A stretch of DNA of 64,000 nucleotides from Bradyrhizobium liaoningense (GTDB lineage: Bacteria > Pseudomonadota > Alphaproteobacteria > Rhizobiales > Xanthobacteraceae): positions 1 to 64,000 of the forward strand of contig NZ_JAFCJM010000009.1 of the NCBI RefSeq assembly GCF_018130955.1, read 5' to 3'. Shown here piece after piece: positions 8,461 through 16,323 of this stretch. The translations under genes and the position numbers were made by a program. The notes under the pieces are model-generated. The model made no database searches and was not told the origin of the DNA. It saw nothing but the letters and a program-made list of their open reading frames with translations. Each line of letters begins with the position of its first letter. Position 1 is the first letter of the stretch.

Positions 8461-10680
8461 ATGAGCGCAGGGGATGAGCGCATGTCAGCCGAAGTCGTAA
8501 CCCAGATCGCCGCGGCCCGAGCGGTGGAGATGATCGAGGAACAGCCGTTCTATATTCCCATGACGGGTCCCGCGGCGCGACCGCGGCGCTCGCTCAAGCA
8601 CGACGACACCTTCATCGTGCTCGACAGCCACGGCGACATCGGTGCGTCCGCCGGCGGTCCTGATGGCCTGTTCCATTGCGACACCCGCTATCTGGCGCGG
8701 CTCGAGCTCGTGCTCGACGATCTCCAGCCGCTGCTGCTCGGCTCCAATTTGCGCGACGACAATTCGGCGCTGACGGTCGATCTGACCAATCCCGACATCT
8801 ACCGCCAGGGCCGCATCGTCCTCCAGAAGGACATGCTGCACATCGTGCGCACGATCTTCCTGTGGCGCGGCACGGCCTATCAGCGTATCGGCGTGCAGAA
8901 CCACGGCGATCGTCTCGCGAGCTTCGAGATGACGGTGCTGTTCGACAGCGATTTTGCCGATCTGTTCGAGGTCCGCGGCGAAAAACGCAAGCGTCGCGGC
9001 ACCGGTTCGAGCCGGCTGAACGGACCGACGGACGTCGTGTTCGAGTATCGCGGCCTCGACGAGGCCGAGCGTGCGGCGGCGCTGCATTTCGATCCGCGTC
9101 CGAGCCGCCTGTCGGTCAACGCCGCGACCTGGCAGTTGGAGCTCGAGCCCCATCAGGCGAAATCGCTGTTCGTTGCGGTCTCCTGCAACCGGCCGACGCT
9201 GAAACCCGCGCGGTTCTTCGCAGGGCTATTGGCGCATCGCCGCGAGATGCGGCAGTCGACCAAGGGCGCCGCCAGCATCGAGACCTCCAACAACATCTTC
9301 AACGAGGTGCTGTGCCAGGCGATGGCCGACCTCAACATGTTGATGACGGATACGCCGCAGGGGCGTTACCCCTATGCCGGCATCCCCTGGTATTCGACCA
9401 CGTTCGGCCGCGACGGGCTGATCACCGCGCTTCAGATGCTGTGGATCGACCCCCGGGTCGCAAGAGGCGTGCTGCGGCGGCTCGCGCATTTCCAGGCCAA
9501 GCGCGATGATGCGCTCGCCGACGCCAACCCTGGAAAGATCCTGCACGAGATGCGCGGCGGCGAGATGGCGGCGCTGCGCGAGGTGCCGTTCGCCCAGTAT
9601 TACGGCAGCGTGGATTCGACCGCGCTGTTCGTGCTGCTGGCCGGCCGCTATTTCGAGCGTACCGGCGACGAGGCGACGCTGACCGAGCTGTGGCCGGCGA
9701 TCGAAATGGCGCTGGCCTGGATCGACGGTCCCGGCGATCCCGATGGCGACGGTTTTGTCGAATATCAGCGCGCCTCGGAGCAGGGACTCGCCAACCAGGG
9801 CTGGAAGGACTCTTACGATGCGATCTTCCATGCCGATGGCACGCTGGCCGAGGGTTACATCGCGCTTGCGGAAGTGCAGGGCTATGTCTTCGCGGCCAAG
9901 CAATTGGCCGCCCGCTGCGCGTTCCGGCTGCGGAAGCCCGACCAGGCGGCGCAGCTTATGGCAGAAGCCACTACTCTTGCCGAACGTTTCGAGCAGGCGT
10001 TCTGGTGCGACGATCTCGGCTTCTATGCCCTCGCGCTCGACGGCGCCAAGCGGCCCTGCAAGGTGCGGACGTCGAATGCGGGACAATTGCTGTTCTCCGG
10101 CATGATCCGCGAGGACCGGGCGCGGAATGTCGCGGCCGACCTGATGCGGCCGCATTTCTTCTCCGGCTGGGGTATCCGCACCGTGGCGCTCGGCGAGGTC
10201 CGCTACAACCCGATGTCCTATCATGACGGCTCGATCTGGCCGCACGACAACGCACTGATCGCGCTGGGGCTCGCCCGCTACGGGCTGAAGCATTCCGTGG
10301 CCCATGTCTTCAAGGGCCTGTTCGATGCGGCGACCTATATGGACCTGCGGCGCTTGCCGGAATTGTTCTGCGGCTTCCGGCGCGAGAAGCGGCGCGGCCC
10401 GACGCTCTATCCGGTGGCCTGCGCGCCGCAGGCCTGGGCGAGCGCGACGCCGTTCACCTTGCTGGAGGCGGCTCTCGGCATCGAGTTCGACGTCGCCCGC
10501 AACGAGATTCGTCTGCGCAACCCGCATCTGCCGGCGTTCCTGAACGAGGTGGTGTTGCACGATCTAGGGCTCGGAGAGTCCAGCGTCGATCTCAGGGTCC
10601 GTCGCCATGGCGATGACGTGGCGCTGGAAGTGCTGCGCACGCGCGGTCAGATCCAGGTGTCGATCGTGCTGGCGCGCTAG
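8461..10680 (+). CDS. amylo-alpha-1,6-glucosidase (glycogen debranching enzyme family)
   Basis: About 740 aa. It has the N-terminal bacterial debranching-enzyme domain (SLKHDDTFIVLDSHGDIG through the GLFHCDTRYLARLEL region) followed by a C-terminal alpha/alpha-barrel glucosidase part (IPWYSTTFGRDGLITALQ, NQGWKDSYD, SIWPHDNALIALGLARYG). The family removes alpha-1,6 branches of glycogen-like glucans. ATG 8461 has AAAGG upstream and ATG 8482 has AGGGGAT upstream, so the true start is one of these two. A longer reading from 8419 is less likely. It lies in a run of same-strand genes with the ABC transporter and PRC-barrel protein, a possible stress-glycan group. Confidence 0.88.
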   Translation: MSAGDERMSAEVVTQIAAARAVEMIEEQPFYIPMTGPAARPRRSLKHDDTFIVLDSHGDIGASAGGPDGLFHCDTRYLARLELVLDDLQPLLLGSNLRDDNSALTVDLTNPDIYRQGRIVLQKDMLHIVRTIFLWRGTAYQRIGVQNHGDRLASFEMTVLFDSDFADLFEVRGEKRKRRGTGSSRLNGPTDVVFEYRGLDEAERAAALHFDPRPSRLSVNAATWQLELEPHQAKSLFVAVSCNRPTLKPARFFAGLLAHRREMRQSTKGAASIETSNNIFNEVLCQAMADLNMLMTDTPQGRYPYAGIPWYSTTFGRDGLITALQMLWIDPRVARGVLRRLAHFQAKRDDALADANPGKILHEMRGGEMAALREVPFAQYYGSVDSTALFVLLAGRYFERTGDEATLTELWPAIEMALAWIDGPGDPDGDGFVEYQRASEQGLANQGWKDSYDAIFHADGTLAEGYIALAEVQGYVFAAKQLAARCAFRLRKPDQAAQLMAEATTLAERFEQAFWCDDLGFYALALDGAKRPCKVRTSNAGQLLFSGMIREDRARNVAADLMRPHFFSGWGIRTVALGEVRYNPMSYHDGSIWPHDNALIALGLARYGLKHSVAHVFKGLFDAATYMDLRRLPELFCGFRREKRRGPTLYPVACAPQAWASATPFTLLEAALGIEFDVARNEIRLRNPHLPAFLNEVVLHDLGLGESSVDLRVRRHGDDVALEVLRTRGQIQVSIVLAR

Positions 10681-10727
10681 AGCATGATCCGGAAAAGTGT
10701 GTAGCGGTTTTCCGGAAAGATCATGCT
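10681..10727. repeat. palindromic repeat of the AGCATGATCCGGAAAA type
   Basis: AGCATGATCCGGAAAA at 10681-10696 pairs with TTTTCCGGAAAGATCATGCT at 10708-10727, with a 4-base bulge. I recognise this as a repeat common between genes in Bradyrhizobium and relatives. It begins directly after the debranching enzyme stop and may act as an mRNA 3' end structure. Confidence 0.75.
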
Positions 10728-10759
10728 CAAACAAGGAGCCACAGCGGGAGGAAAGCCGT

Positions 10760-11269
10760 ATGCGTACCATCGGGCGGTTGCTGCTGAGTGCGATGATGGT
10801 CGTGGGCTTCACGACGGTTGCCTTGCGTGCCACCGACGATCCGCCGACAGCGCAGACCGAGCCGAATGCGCCACCGCCGCCACCCCAGGTGCCGGCGGTG
10901 CCGAAGGAGGCGGCGCCGCCGCCTTCGGTCACCATCATCGGCGCCAGCGACGCCCATGGCGTGCTCGGCCGTGACGTGCGCAGCACGGCTGACGAGAACA
11001 TGGGGCGTATCGTCGACGTCATCGTTGACCGCGACGGCAAGGTGCGGGCGGCGGTGATCGACTTCGGCGGCTTCCTCGGCGTCGGCAGCCGCAAGATCGT
11101 GGTCGACTGGGGCGCGCTGCGCTTCGGCAAGGTCGCCAACAAGAAGGACAGCATCTCGCTCGAATTGACCAAAGCGCAGGTCGCGGCCGCGCCCGAATAC
11201 AAGGAGGACACCCCGCTCGTCGTGCTCGGTGCGTCCGGCACCCTGCAACCCCTTCAGATCATGCCGTGA
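10760..11269 (+). CDS. exported PRC-barrel domain protein
   Basis: 169 aa. The start at 10760 is set by GGGAGG upstream; it gives a signal peptide (MRTIGRLLLSAMMVVGFTTVALRA) missing from the longer reading from 10697. A proline-rich linker (PPPPPQVPAVP) follows, then a PRC-barrel (DVRSTADENMGRIVDVIVDRDGKV and VIDFGGFLGVGSRKIVVDW). PRC-barrel proteins bind partners or RNA and are frequent among general stress genes of alphaproteobacteria. The export signal points to a periplasmic role here. No enzyme activity is expected. Confidence 0.85.
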   Translation: MRTIGRLLLSAMMVVGFTTVALRATDDPPTAQTEPNAPPPPPQVPAVPKEAAPPPSVTIIGASDAHGVLGRDVRSTADENMGRIVDVIVDRDGKVRAAVIDFGGFLGVGSRKIVVDWGALRFGKVANKKDSISLELTKAQVAAAPEYKEDTPLVVLGASGTLQPLQIMP

Positions 11270-11291
11270 GAAGAGGGGAGGCAGACCGCCG

Positions 11292-12581
11292 GTGCGCTTG
11301 TCCATGAAACCGATTCCTCCGGTTCACGATCACGGCGAAAGCCGCAGCACCGAGCCTTTGTCTTCGAAGCCGCGGGAACCGCCTACTCCGTCGCGCCAGA
11401 GCCTGCGCGGGCTCGATTGGTTCATTTTTTTCCTGGCCGACGTGCAGACCGGTTTCGGCCCCTTCATTGCGGTTTACCTGACGACACAGAAATGGACGCA
11501 GGTCGAGATCGGCCTCGTGCTGTCGATCGGCGGCATCGTCGGGCTGATCGGCCAGATGCCGGGCGGAGCCATCATCGACGCCGCGAAATCAGAGCGGCTG
11601 GTCGCAGGCCTTGCGGTCGCGACCATCGGCTGCGTGGCGCTCGCCTACGCGGCCATGCCGATTTTTCCGGTGGTCGTCGCGGCTGCGACCTTGCACGCGG
11701 CGGCAAGCTGCGTGCTGGGACCGGCGATCGCCGCGATCAGCCTCGGTCTGGTCGGGCCGTTCGCGATCGGCGAGCGGCTCGGCCGCAATGCCCGATTCGC
11801 CTCACTCGGCAACGGCGTCGCGGCGGCCGTGATGGGAACGGCCGGCTATCTCCTGTCGAGTCGCTCGGTGTTCCTGGTCACCTTCCTGCTCGCCATTCCG
11901 ACACTGATCGCGCTGTCGCGGATCCGCGAAGAGGAGGTCGACGTCGCGCGCAGCCACGGCGCGATGCCGCGCGACATGTCCGACAAGGCGGATACCAATA
12001 TCTGGCATCTCATACGGCAGCGGCCGCTGTTGATCTTCGCAGCCAGCGTGATGCTGCTGCAGCTCGCCAATGCGGCCATGCTGCCGCTGATGGCGAGCGT
12101 GGTGACGACGCGGTCGAGCCAATGGGCCACGGTGCTGATCGCCGGCTGCATCATCGTGCCGCAGGCCATCGTCGCGCTGATGTCGCCGACGGTCGGACGC
12201 AAGGCGCAGGAATGGGGCCGCCGGCCGCTGCTGCTGATCGGATTCGGCGCGCTCGCGATCCGCGGCCTGCTGTTCGCGACGGTCCGCGACCCCTATCTGC
12301 TGGTGCTGGTGCAGGTGTTCGACGGCATCACGGCTGCCGTGTTCGCGGTGATGATTCCGTTGATCGTGGCCGACGTGGCCTTCGGCAGCGGCCATTTCAA
12401 CCTGGCGCAGGGCATCGTCGGCACCGCGACCGGCATCGGCGCGTCACTTTCGACCGTGCTCGGCGGCTATATCAGCGACAAGTTCGGCAGCAGCACCGCG
12501 TTCATCGGGCTCGCCGGTGTCGCCGCGACCGGTCTGTTGCTTGTCCTGCTGGTGATGCCGGAGACGCGGCGCAAGACATAG
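11292..12581 (+). CDS. major facilitator superfamily transporter
   Basis: About 429 aa with roughly twelve hydrophobic segments, from LDWFIFFLADVQTGFGPFIAVYL to the last helix GLLLVLLVMPETRRK. A GTG at 11292 has GAGGGGAGG at the right distance; ATG 11304 is the alternative. The longer frame from 11229 would run into the PRC-barrel gene. MFS proteins move small solutes by proton symport or antiport; this one resembles drug or metabolite exporters in general shape, but the substrate cannot be assigned. It is the last gene of the 6.6-12.6 kb plus-strand run. Confidence 0.88.
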   Translation: MRLSMKPIPPVHDHGESRSTEPLSSKPREPPTPSRQSLRGLDWFIFFLADVQTGFGPFIAVYLTTQKWTQVEIGLVLSIGGIVGLIGQMPGGAIIDAAKSERLVAGLAVATIGCVALAYAAMPIFPVVVAAATLHAAASCVLGPAIAAISLGLVGPFAIGERLGRNARFASLGNGVAAAVMGTAGYLLSSRSVFLVTFLLAIPTLIALSRIREEEVDVARSHGAMPRDMSDKADTNIWHLIRQRPLLIFAASVMLLQLANAAMLPLMASVVTTRSSQWATVLIAGCIIVPQAIVALMSPTVGRKAQEWGRRPLLLIGFGALAIRGLLFATVRDPYLLVLVQVFDGITAAVFAVMIPLIVADVAFGSGHFNLAQGIVGTATGIGASLSTVLGGYISDKFGSSTAFIGLAGVAATGLLLVLLVMPETRRKT

Positions 12582-12630
12582 CGTTTTCAAGCGAAGTGGA
12601 TGCCGGTTCGCGTCAAGAAAACGCGTCAAA
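12580..12630. repeat. palindromic intergenic repeat of the GCGTTTTCAAGCGAA type
   Basis: GCGTTTTC (12581-12588) pairs with GAAAACGC (12617-12624) around a centre containing GCCGGTTCGCG. I know this as a repeat often found downstream of Bradyrhizobium genes. It directly follows the MFS stop and lies before the fixK2 terminator on the opposite strand. Confidence 0.7.
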
Positions 12631-12649
12631 AAATAGAGTAGTGATCAAG

Positions 12650-12682
12650 AAAAAAGGCCGGCCGAAACGGGTTCGGCCGGCC
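12650..12682 (-). terminator. Rho-independent terminator of fixK2
   Basis: Read on the minus strand, an 11-base stem GGCCGGCCGAA / TTCGGCCGGCC with a 5-base loop is followed by six T residues. It lies 30 bases past the fixK2 stop. The stem is at 12656-12666 and 12672-12682; the A run (T on the minus strand) is at 12650-12655. Confidence 0.88.
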
Positions 12683-12711
12683 AGGCGAGGAAGATGGCAG
12701 GGAGGAAGAAA

Positions 12712-13404
12712 TCAGGCGTCGAGATTGTGCAGGCGCTGGCGGTTGCGGAGCACGATCTGGCGGGCACCGGAGAAGCCGAGGATGCCCTGGGTGTGGAGTT
12801 GCGACAGCGCCCGCGACACGGTTTCGAGCGTCAGGCCGAGATAGTCGCCGATGTCGCGGCGGCACATCGGCAGCGCCATCATGCCGGCAACGGCCAGGCG
12901 GCGGTCCATCTCGAGCAGGAAAGTGGCGACGCGCTCCATGGCGGTCTTGCGGCCGAGCAGAAGCATGTGGTCCTCGGCATGACGCAGCTCGCTCGCGGTC
13001 ATGGCCCACAGCTTGCGGGCGACCACAACGTCGGTGCCGGCGGCCTTCTCGAGGCTCGAACGCTTCACGAGGCGCACGGTGGTGTCGATGATGGCTTCGG
13101 CGGCGAGGCGATGCGCGGGGCCCGATTCGAGGCCGAACACGTCGCCGGGAAGGTGGAAGGCGCCGATCTGGCGGCGGCCGTCGGAGAGGAGCTTGTAGCT
13201 GCGCACTGCGCCGGAGACGACCTGGTAGACGTACTCGGCCGGCTCGTCCTCGCCGTAGATCTCCTCGTCCTTGCCGAAGGAGAACTCGGTGGCAACCAGA
13301 CCGACATGGCCAGTGATCGCGCCAAACTGGTCGGAGACCGGGAAGATGGCGGCGGGAGCAACCTTGCTGCCGGTGATCTTGGTGTTGAGCGTCTGGGTGA
13401 GCAT
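12712..13404 (-). CDS. fixK2: FixK2, Crp/Fnr-type transcription activator of microaerobic genes
   Basis: 230 aa from MLTQTLNTKI. An N-terminal cAMP-type beta-barrel is followed by a dimer helix and a winged helix with recognition region GDYLGLTLETVSRALSQL. It lacks the N-terminal cysteines of Fnr, so it does not sense O2 by an Fe-S cluster. It has the Cys in MCRRDIGDYL, 49 residues from the end, exactly the distance of the oxidation-sensitive Cys183 in the 232-aa B. diazoefficiens protein. FixK2 activates fixNOQP, fixGHIS and many other genes at low O2. ATG 13404 has GGAG nine bases upstream; ATG 13413 has it directly adjacent and is less likely. The leader contains a hairpin. Confidence 0.96.
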   Translation of the reverse strand: MLTQTLNTKITGSKVAPAAIFPVSDQFGAITGHVGLVATEFSFGKDEEIYGEDEPAEYVYQVVSGAVRSYKLLSDGRRQIGAFHLPGDVFGLESGPAHRLAAEAIIDTTVRLVKRSSLEKAAGTDVVVARKLWAMTASELRHAEDHMLLLGRKTAMERVATFLLEMDRRLAVAGMMALPMCRRDIGDYLGLTLETVSRALSQLHTQGILGFSGARQIVLRNRQRLHNLDA

Positions 13405-13405
13405 G

Positions 13406-13432
13406 TGTGCCATCTCCGTTTGTGATGGCACA
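13406..13432. promoter_or_regulatory. inverted repeat over the fixK2 ribosome-binding site
   Basis: TGTGCCATC (13406-13414) and GATGGCACA (13424-13432) form a perfect 9-base stem with a 9-base loop. On the fixK2 mRNA the Shine-Dalgarno bases sit at the loop/stem edge and the start codon comes directly after the stem. It could limit translation or be a protein operator. It does not match the FixK2 box TTG-N8-CAA. Confidence 0.5.
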
Positions 13433-13485
13433 TGCGTATCGGGGATTGTGCGGGCTGAAAATTTCGAGCGATATCTTAAGGAGGT

Positions 13486-13500
13486 GTACCTACGTAGAAT
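13486..13500 (-). promoter_or_regulatory. candidate FixJ-binding site upstream of fixK2
   Basis: The palindrome CTACGTAG lies at 13489-13496, about 85-90 bases upstream of the fixK2 start. It matches the published high-affinity FixJ site GTAMGTAG at seven of eight positions. FixJ activation of fixK2 is established in B. diazoefficiens. The site lies in the 104-base gap between the receiver gene and fixK2. Confidence 0.5.
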
Positions 13501-13508
13501 CCCGTAGG

Positions 13509-13892
13509 TCAGGACGGCCTGTCCTGGATGGCGTCGCGGATCTGCCTGATCAGGTTTTCGTCCAGAAGCGGCTTCAAAATGACGCCTTTCACCCCGGCCG
13601 CCGCGGCCCGGGTCGAGATGTTCTCGTCGGGATAGCCTGTGATCAGGATCACGGGCGCGCGGATGTCAGATTGACGCAGGCGCGCGACCAGGTCGATGCC
13701 GTTGATGTCGGGCATCTTGTAGTCGATCACATAGCAGTCCGCGTCGCGGACGCCGGCGGCGTTGAGCAGCGCCGTCCCGTTCTTGAACGTCCGCACGACA
13801 AAGCCGTCGGTTTCCAGCAGAAATCGCAGCGATCCCAGCACTGCCGCATCGTCGTCGACCACATAGACGATGGGCTTTGCAGAGGACGCCAT
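13509..13892 (-). CDS. single-domain response regulator (receiver only)
   Basis: About 127 aa from MASSAKPIVYVVDDD; an upstream ATG at 13928 would add 12 residues, and neither has a strong ribosome site. It consists only of a CheY-like receiver: acidic pocket VVDDD, phosphorylation Asp in CYVIDYKMPD, switch Thr in LITGYP and Lys in ILKPLL. There is no DNA-binding output. The same gene lies between fixJ and fixK2 in B. diazoefficiens. It may compete for or drain phosphate from FixL, but that role is inference. It lies 80 bases from fixJ in the same direction. Confidence 0.85.
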   Translation of the reverse strand: MASSAKPIVYVVDDDAAVLGSLRFLLETDGFVVRTFKNGTALLNAAGVRDADCYVIDYKMPDINGIDLVARLRQSDIRAPVILITGYPDENISTRAAAAGVKGVILKPLLDENLIRQIRDAIQDRPS

Positions 13893-13972
13893 CGGCAGCC
13901 GCTCATGTTGCACGCAAATCGCAGTCATCCAGATTTGTTAGCACATGACGAGGGGAAGCCTCTTGACCTGCC

Positions 13973-14590
13973 TCAATCGCCGAGCATGCCGGCCCGCATC
14001 GCCAGCCGGACCAGCTCCGACAGGCTGTTGGCCTGCATCTTGGTCATGACATTGGCCCGGTAAACCTCGATGGTGCGCGGGCTGATGTCGTATTCGCGGG
14101 CGATCAGCTTGTTGGACAGGCCGGCGATCAGCCCCTCCATCACCTGGCGCTCCCGGGGGCTCAAGGAGGCGACACGGCCGGCGATGTCCTGAGCGATCGC
14201 CTCGTTCTTGGCGGCCGGCTCGGCCTGGCGGATCGCCACATCGATCATCGCGATCAGGCGATCGTCCTCGAACGGCTTTTCGAGGAAGTCGACCGCGCCG
14301 AGCTTCATCGCCTCGACCGCGAGCGGCACGTCGCCGTGACCGGTCATGATCAGGATCGGAAACGGGCTGCCTTGCGCCTTGATGCGCTTCAGGAGCTCGA
14401 TGCCGTCGATGCCGGGCATGCGCACGTCGGACACGACACAGCCGAAGACGAGGCCGGGTAGCGCATCGAGAAAGCTCTGCGCCGAGTCGAACAGCCGCGC
14501 GTCGTAGCCGGACGAGTCGAGCAGGAAGTGCAAGGAATCCCGCATGGCCTCGTCGTCATCGATAACGTAGACATTCCCTTTGGTCGTCAT
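13973..14590 (-). CDS. fixJ: FixJ, response regulator of the FixLJ oxygen-sensing system
   Basis: 205 aa. The receiver has acidic residues DDD at 11-13, phospho-acceptor Asp55 (VSDVRMPG), Thr83 region LIMTGHG and Lys105 (FLEKPF). The C-terminal LuxR-type helix-turn-helix is SLSPRERQVMEGLIAGLSNKLIAREYDISPRTIEVYRANVM. FixL phosphorylates FixJ at low O2, and FixJ-P then activates fixK2. Three bases separate it from the fixL stop, so the two genes are translationally linked. Confidence 0.97.
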   Translation of the reverse strand: MTTKGNVYVIDDDEAMRDSLHFLLDSSGYDARLFDSAQSFLDALPGLVFGCVVSDVRMPGIDGIELLKRIKAQGSPFPILIMTGHGDVPLAVEAMKLGAVDFLEKPFEDDRLIAMIDVAIRQAEPAAKNEAIAQDIAGRVASLSPRERQVMEGLIAGLSNKLIAREYDISPRTIEVYRANVMTKMQANSLSELVRLAMRAGMLGD

Positions 14591-14593
14591 CGC

Positions 14594-16102
14594 TCAGGTC
14601 TCGTCGGCTGCCGGCAGGGTGAAGCGGAATGTCGCGCCGCCCGATGCGTTGCTCTCGGCCCACATGCGGCCGCCGTGAGCCTCGATGATCGAGCGGCTGA
14701 TCGACAATCCCACGCCCATGCCGGTCTCCTTGGTTGTGAAAAAAGTCTGAAACAGATTGGGGATCACGTCGTCCTGGAAGCCCGCCCCGCTGTCGGAGAC
14801 CACCACTTCGATCATGTCGTCCGGAATCCGGCTATTGATGACGACGAGCTCGCGATGTGTCGACTGCGCCATCGCCTCGAGCGCGTTGCGGAACAGATTG
14901 ACCAGGACCTGCTGGATCTGCACGCGGTCGGCCAGCACAAGGTCGGCGTCCGGGTTGAGATTGAAACGGAGCTGGACATTCTGCTCGCGCGCGCCGGCGA
15001 GACCGAGGGCGCCGGCCTCCTCGATCATCTTGGACAGGCTCTCGACCCGCTTCTCGGACTCGCCGCGCGCCACGAAGTCGCGCAGCCGCCGGATGATCTG
15101 GCCGGCGCGCACCGCCTGCTCGGCGGCGCGGTCCATCGCGCTCTCGATCTTGCCGATATTCGGATCCGCGCTGCCGGCGAGCAGTCGCCGCGAGCCCTTC
15201 ATGTAGTTGCTGATCGCTGCCAGCGGCTGGTTCAGCTCATGCGCCAGCGCGGACGCCATCTCGCCCATGGCGCTCAGCCGCGAGACGTGCACGAGCTCGG
15301 ACTGCAATTCCTGGAGACGCGCCTGGGTCTGCTGGTGCTCGGTGAGATCGCGCACGAATCCGGTGAAATAGGGCTCGCCCCCGGACTGCATCTCGCCGAT
15401 CGACAGATGCATCGGAAAGGTCGTGCCGTCGCGGCGTTTGCCGGTGACGATGCGGCCGATGCCGATGATGTGCGGGTCGCGCGTCGTCCGGTAGCGGGCG
15501 ATGTAGCCGTCGTGACGCGACTTGTCGGGCTCCGGCATCAGGATGCTGACGTTCTGGCCGATCGCCTCGCGCTCGGGATAGCCGAACAGCCGCTCTGCGG
15601 CCGTGCTGAAGAGCTGGATGATGCCGTGGCCGTCGATGACGATCATGGCGTCCGGAATGGTTTGCAGGATCGAGCGCAAATGGTTTTCGCGCGTGCGCAG
15701 GGCTTGCTCGACCTGCTTCTCCTCGCCGACATCGAGGAATATCCCGCTGAGATGGCGCGCGGCGCCGGCGTCGTCGCGAATCAGGCCCGCGCGGGCCCGG
15801 ATCCATTGCCCCGCGCCGGCCACGCGAAAGGAGATATCGAATCCGCCGCCGTGCTCGGCGGCACGCGCGATTGCCTGCTCGACGCGCTTGCGATCAGCCG
15901 GCTCGAGCCGGTCGAGGAAGAGCTCGTAGCTGATCGGCTGGTCGCGGGCCACGCCGAACAGGGCCTTGGCCGTGTCCGACCACTCCAGCTCGCGGGTCCT
16001 GAGATCGAGGTCCCAGGTGCCGACGCCAAATCCCTCGATTCGGACCCGAAAATGCTCGCCGCGGCCATCGTCAGCCGGATGGGTCACGCGCGTCGGGCTC
16101 AA
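14594..16102 (-). CDS. fixL: FixL, heme-based oxygen sensor histidine kinase
   Basis: 502 aa, three fewer than B. diazoefficiens FixL. Two PAS domains precede the kinase. In the second, His197 (SRHDGYIARYR) matches the proximal heme ligand His200, and Arg203, His211 and Arg217 match Arg206, His214 and Arg220 of the heme pocket. The phosphorylated His is His288 in SALAHELNQPL; the ATPase domain has VSDSGAGF and GMGVGLSISRSII. There are no transmembrane segments, as in the soluble Bradyrhizobium form. O2 on the heme stops autophosphorylation. It diverges from the universal stress gene. Confidence 0.97.
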   Translation of the reverse strand: MSPTRVTHPADDGRGEHFRVRIEGFGVGTWDLDLRTRELEWSDTAKALFGVARDQPISYELFLDRLEPADRKRVEQAIARAAEHGGGFDISFRVAGAGQWIRARAGLIRDDAGAARHLSGIFLDVGEEKQVEQALRTRENHLRSILQTIPDAMIVIDGHGIIQLFSTAAERLFGYPEREAIGQNVSILMPEPDKSRHDGYIARYRTTRDPHIIGIGRIVTGKRRDGTTFPMHLSIGEMQSGGEPYFTGFVRDLTEHQQTQARLQELQSELVHVSRLSAMGEMASALAHELNQPLAAISNYMKGSRRLLAGSADPNIGKIESAMDRAAEQAVRAGQIIRRLRDFVARGESEKRVESLSKMIEEAGALGLAGAREQNVQLRFNLNPDADLVLADRVQIQQVLVNLFRNALEAMAQSTHRELVVINSRIPDDMIEVVVSDSGAGFQDDVIPNLFQTFFTTKETGMGVGLSISRSIIEAHGGRMWAESNASGGATFRFTLPAADET

Positions 16103-16248
16103 GTCGATGCTCCATCCTTCCCCGGCGGGCTGGGGTCAATTCGGTCGCTGCGATTTTCGCTCATGGGGAGGTTGGAGGCAAGTTCCGATATCTGATTCCA
16201 TTGGCGAATTCCGCGAGACGCAACCGGCAATCGCCGCCATGCATGGCT

Positions 16249-16262
16249 TTGATCTATCTCAT
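16249..16262 (+). promoter_or_regulatory. weak candidate FixK2 box upstream of the universal stress gene
   Basis: TTGAT-CTAT-CTCAT matches TTGAT-N4-ATCAA at 8 of 10 positions. Its centre is 69 bases before ATG 16324, close to the 63 and 58 bases seen for the fixN and fixG boxes. The spacing supports it; the degenerate right half does not. Confidence 0.4.
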
Positions 16263-16323
16263 CCCGCCCCGCGGTGAGCTGCCTACAATTCCACGACAAT
16301 TTTGAATGCTGCGGAGAGACGGA

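Noticed and set aside
9226..10560. 444-codon minus-strand frame opposite the debranching enzyme
   Set aside because: No recognisable domain, and antisense to a gene with clear glucosidase motifs.
13478..13486. AAGGAGGTG on the plus strand upstream of fixK2, an ideal Shine-Dalgarno sequence
   Set aside because: No start codon or reasonable frame follows at the right distance on the plus strand; its place in the fixK2 promoter region on the opposite strand makes translation unlikely.
14528..16195. 555-codon open frame on the plus strand opposite fixL
   Set aside because: FixL on the other strand has full family homology and all catalytic residues; the opposite frame is a shadow from high-GC codon use with no domain or ribosome site.
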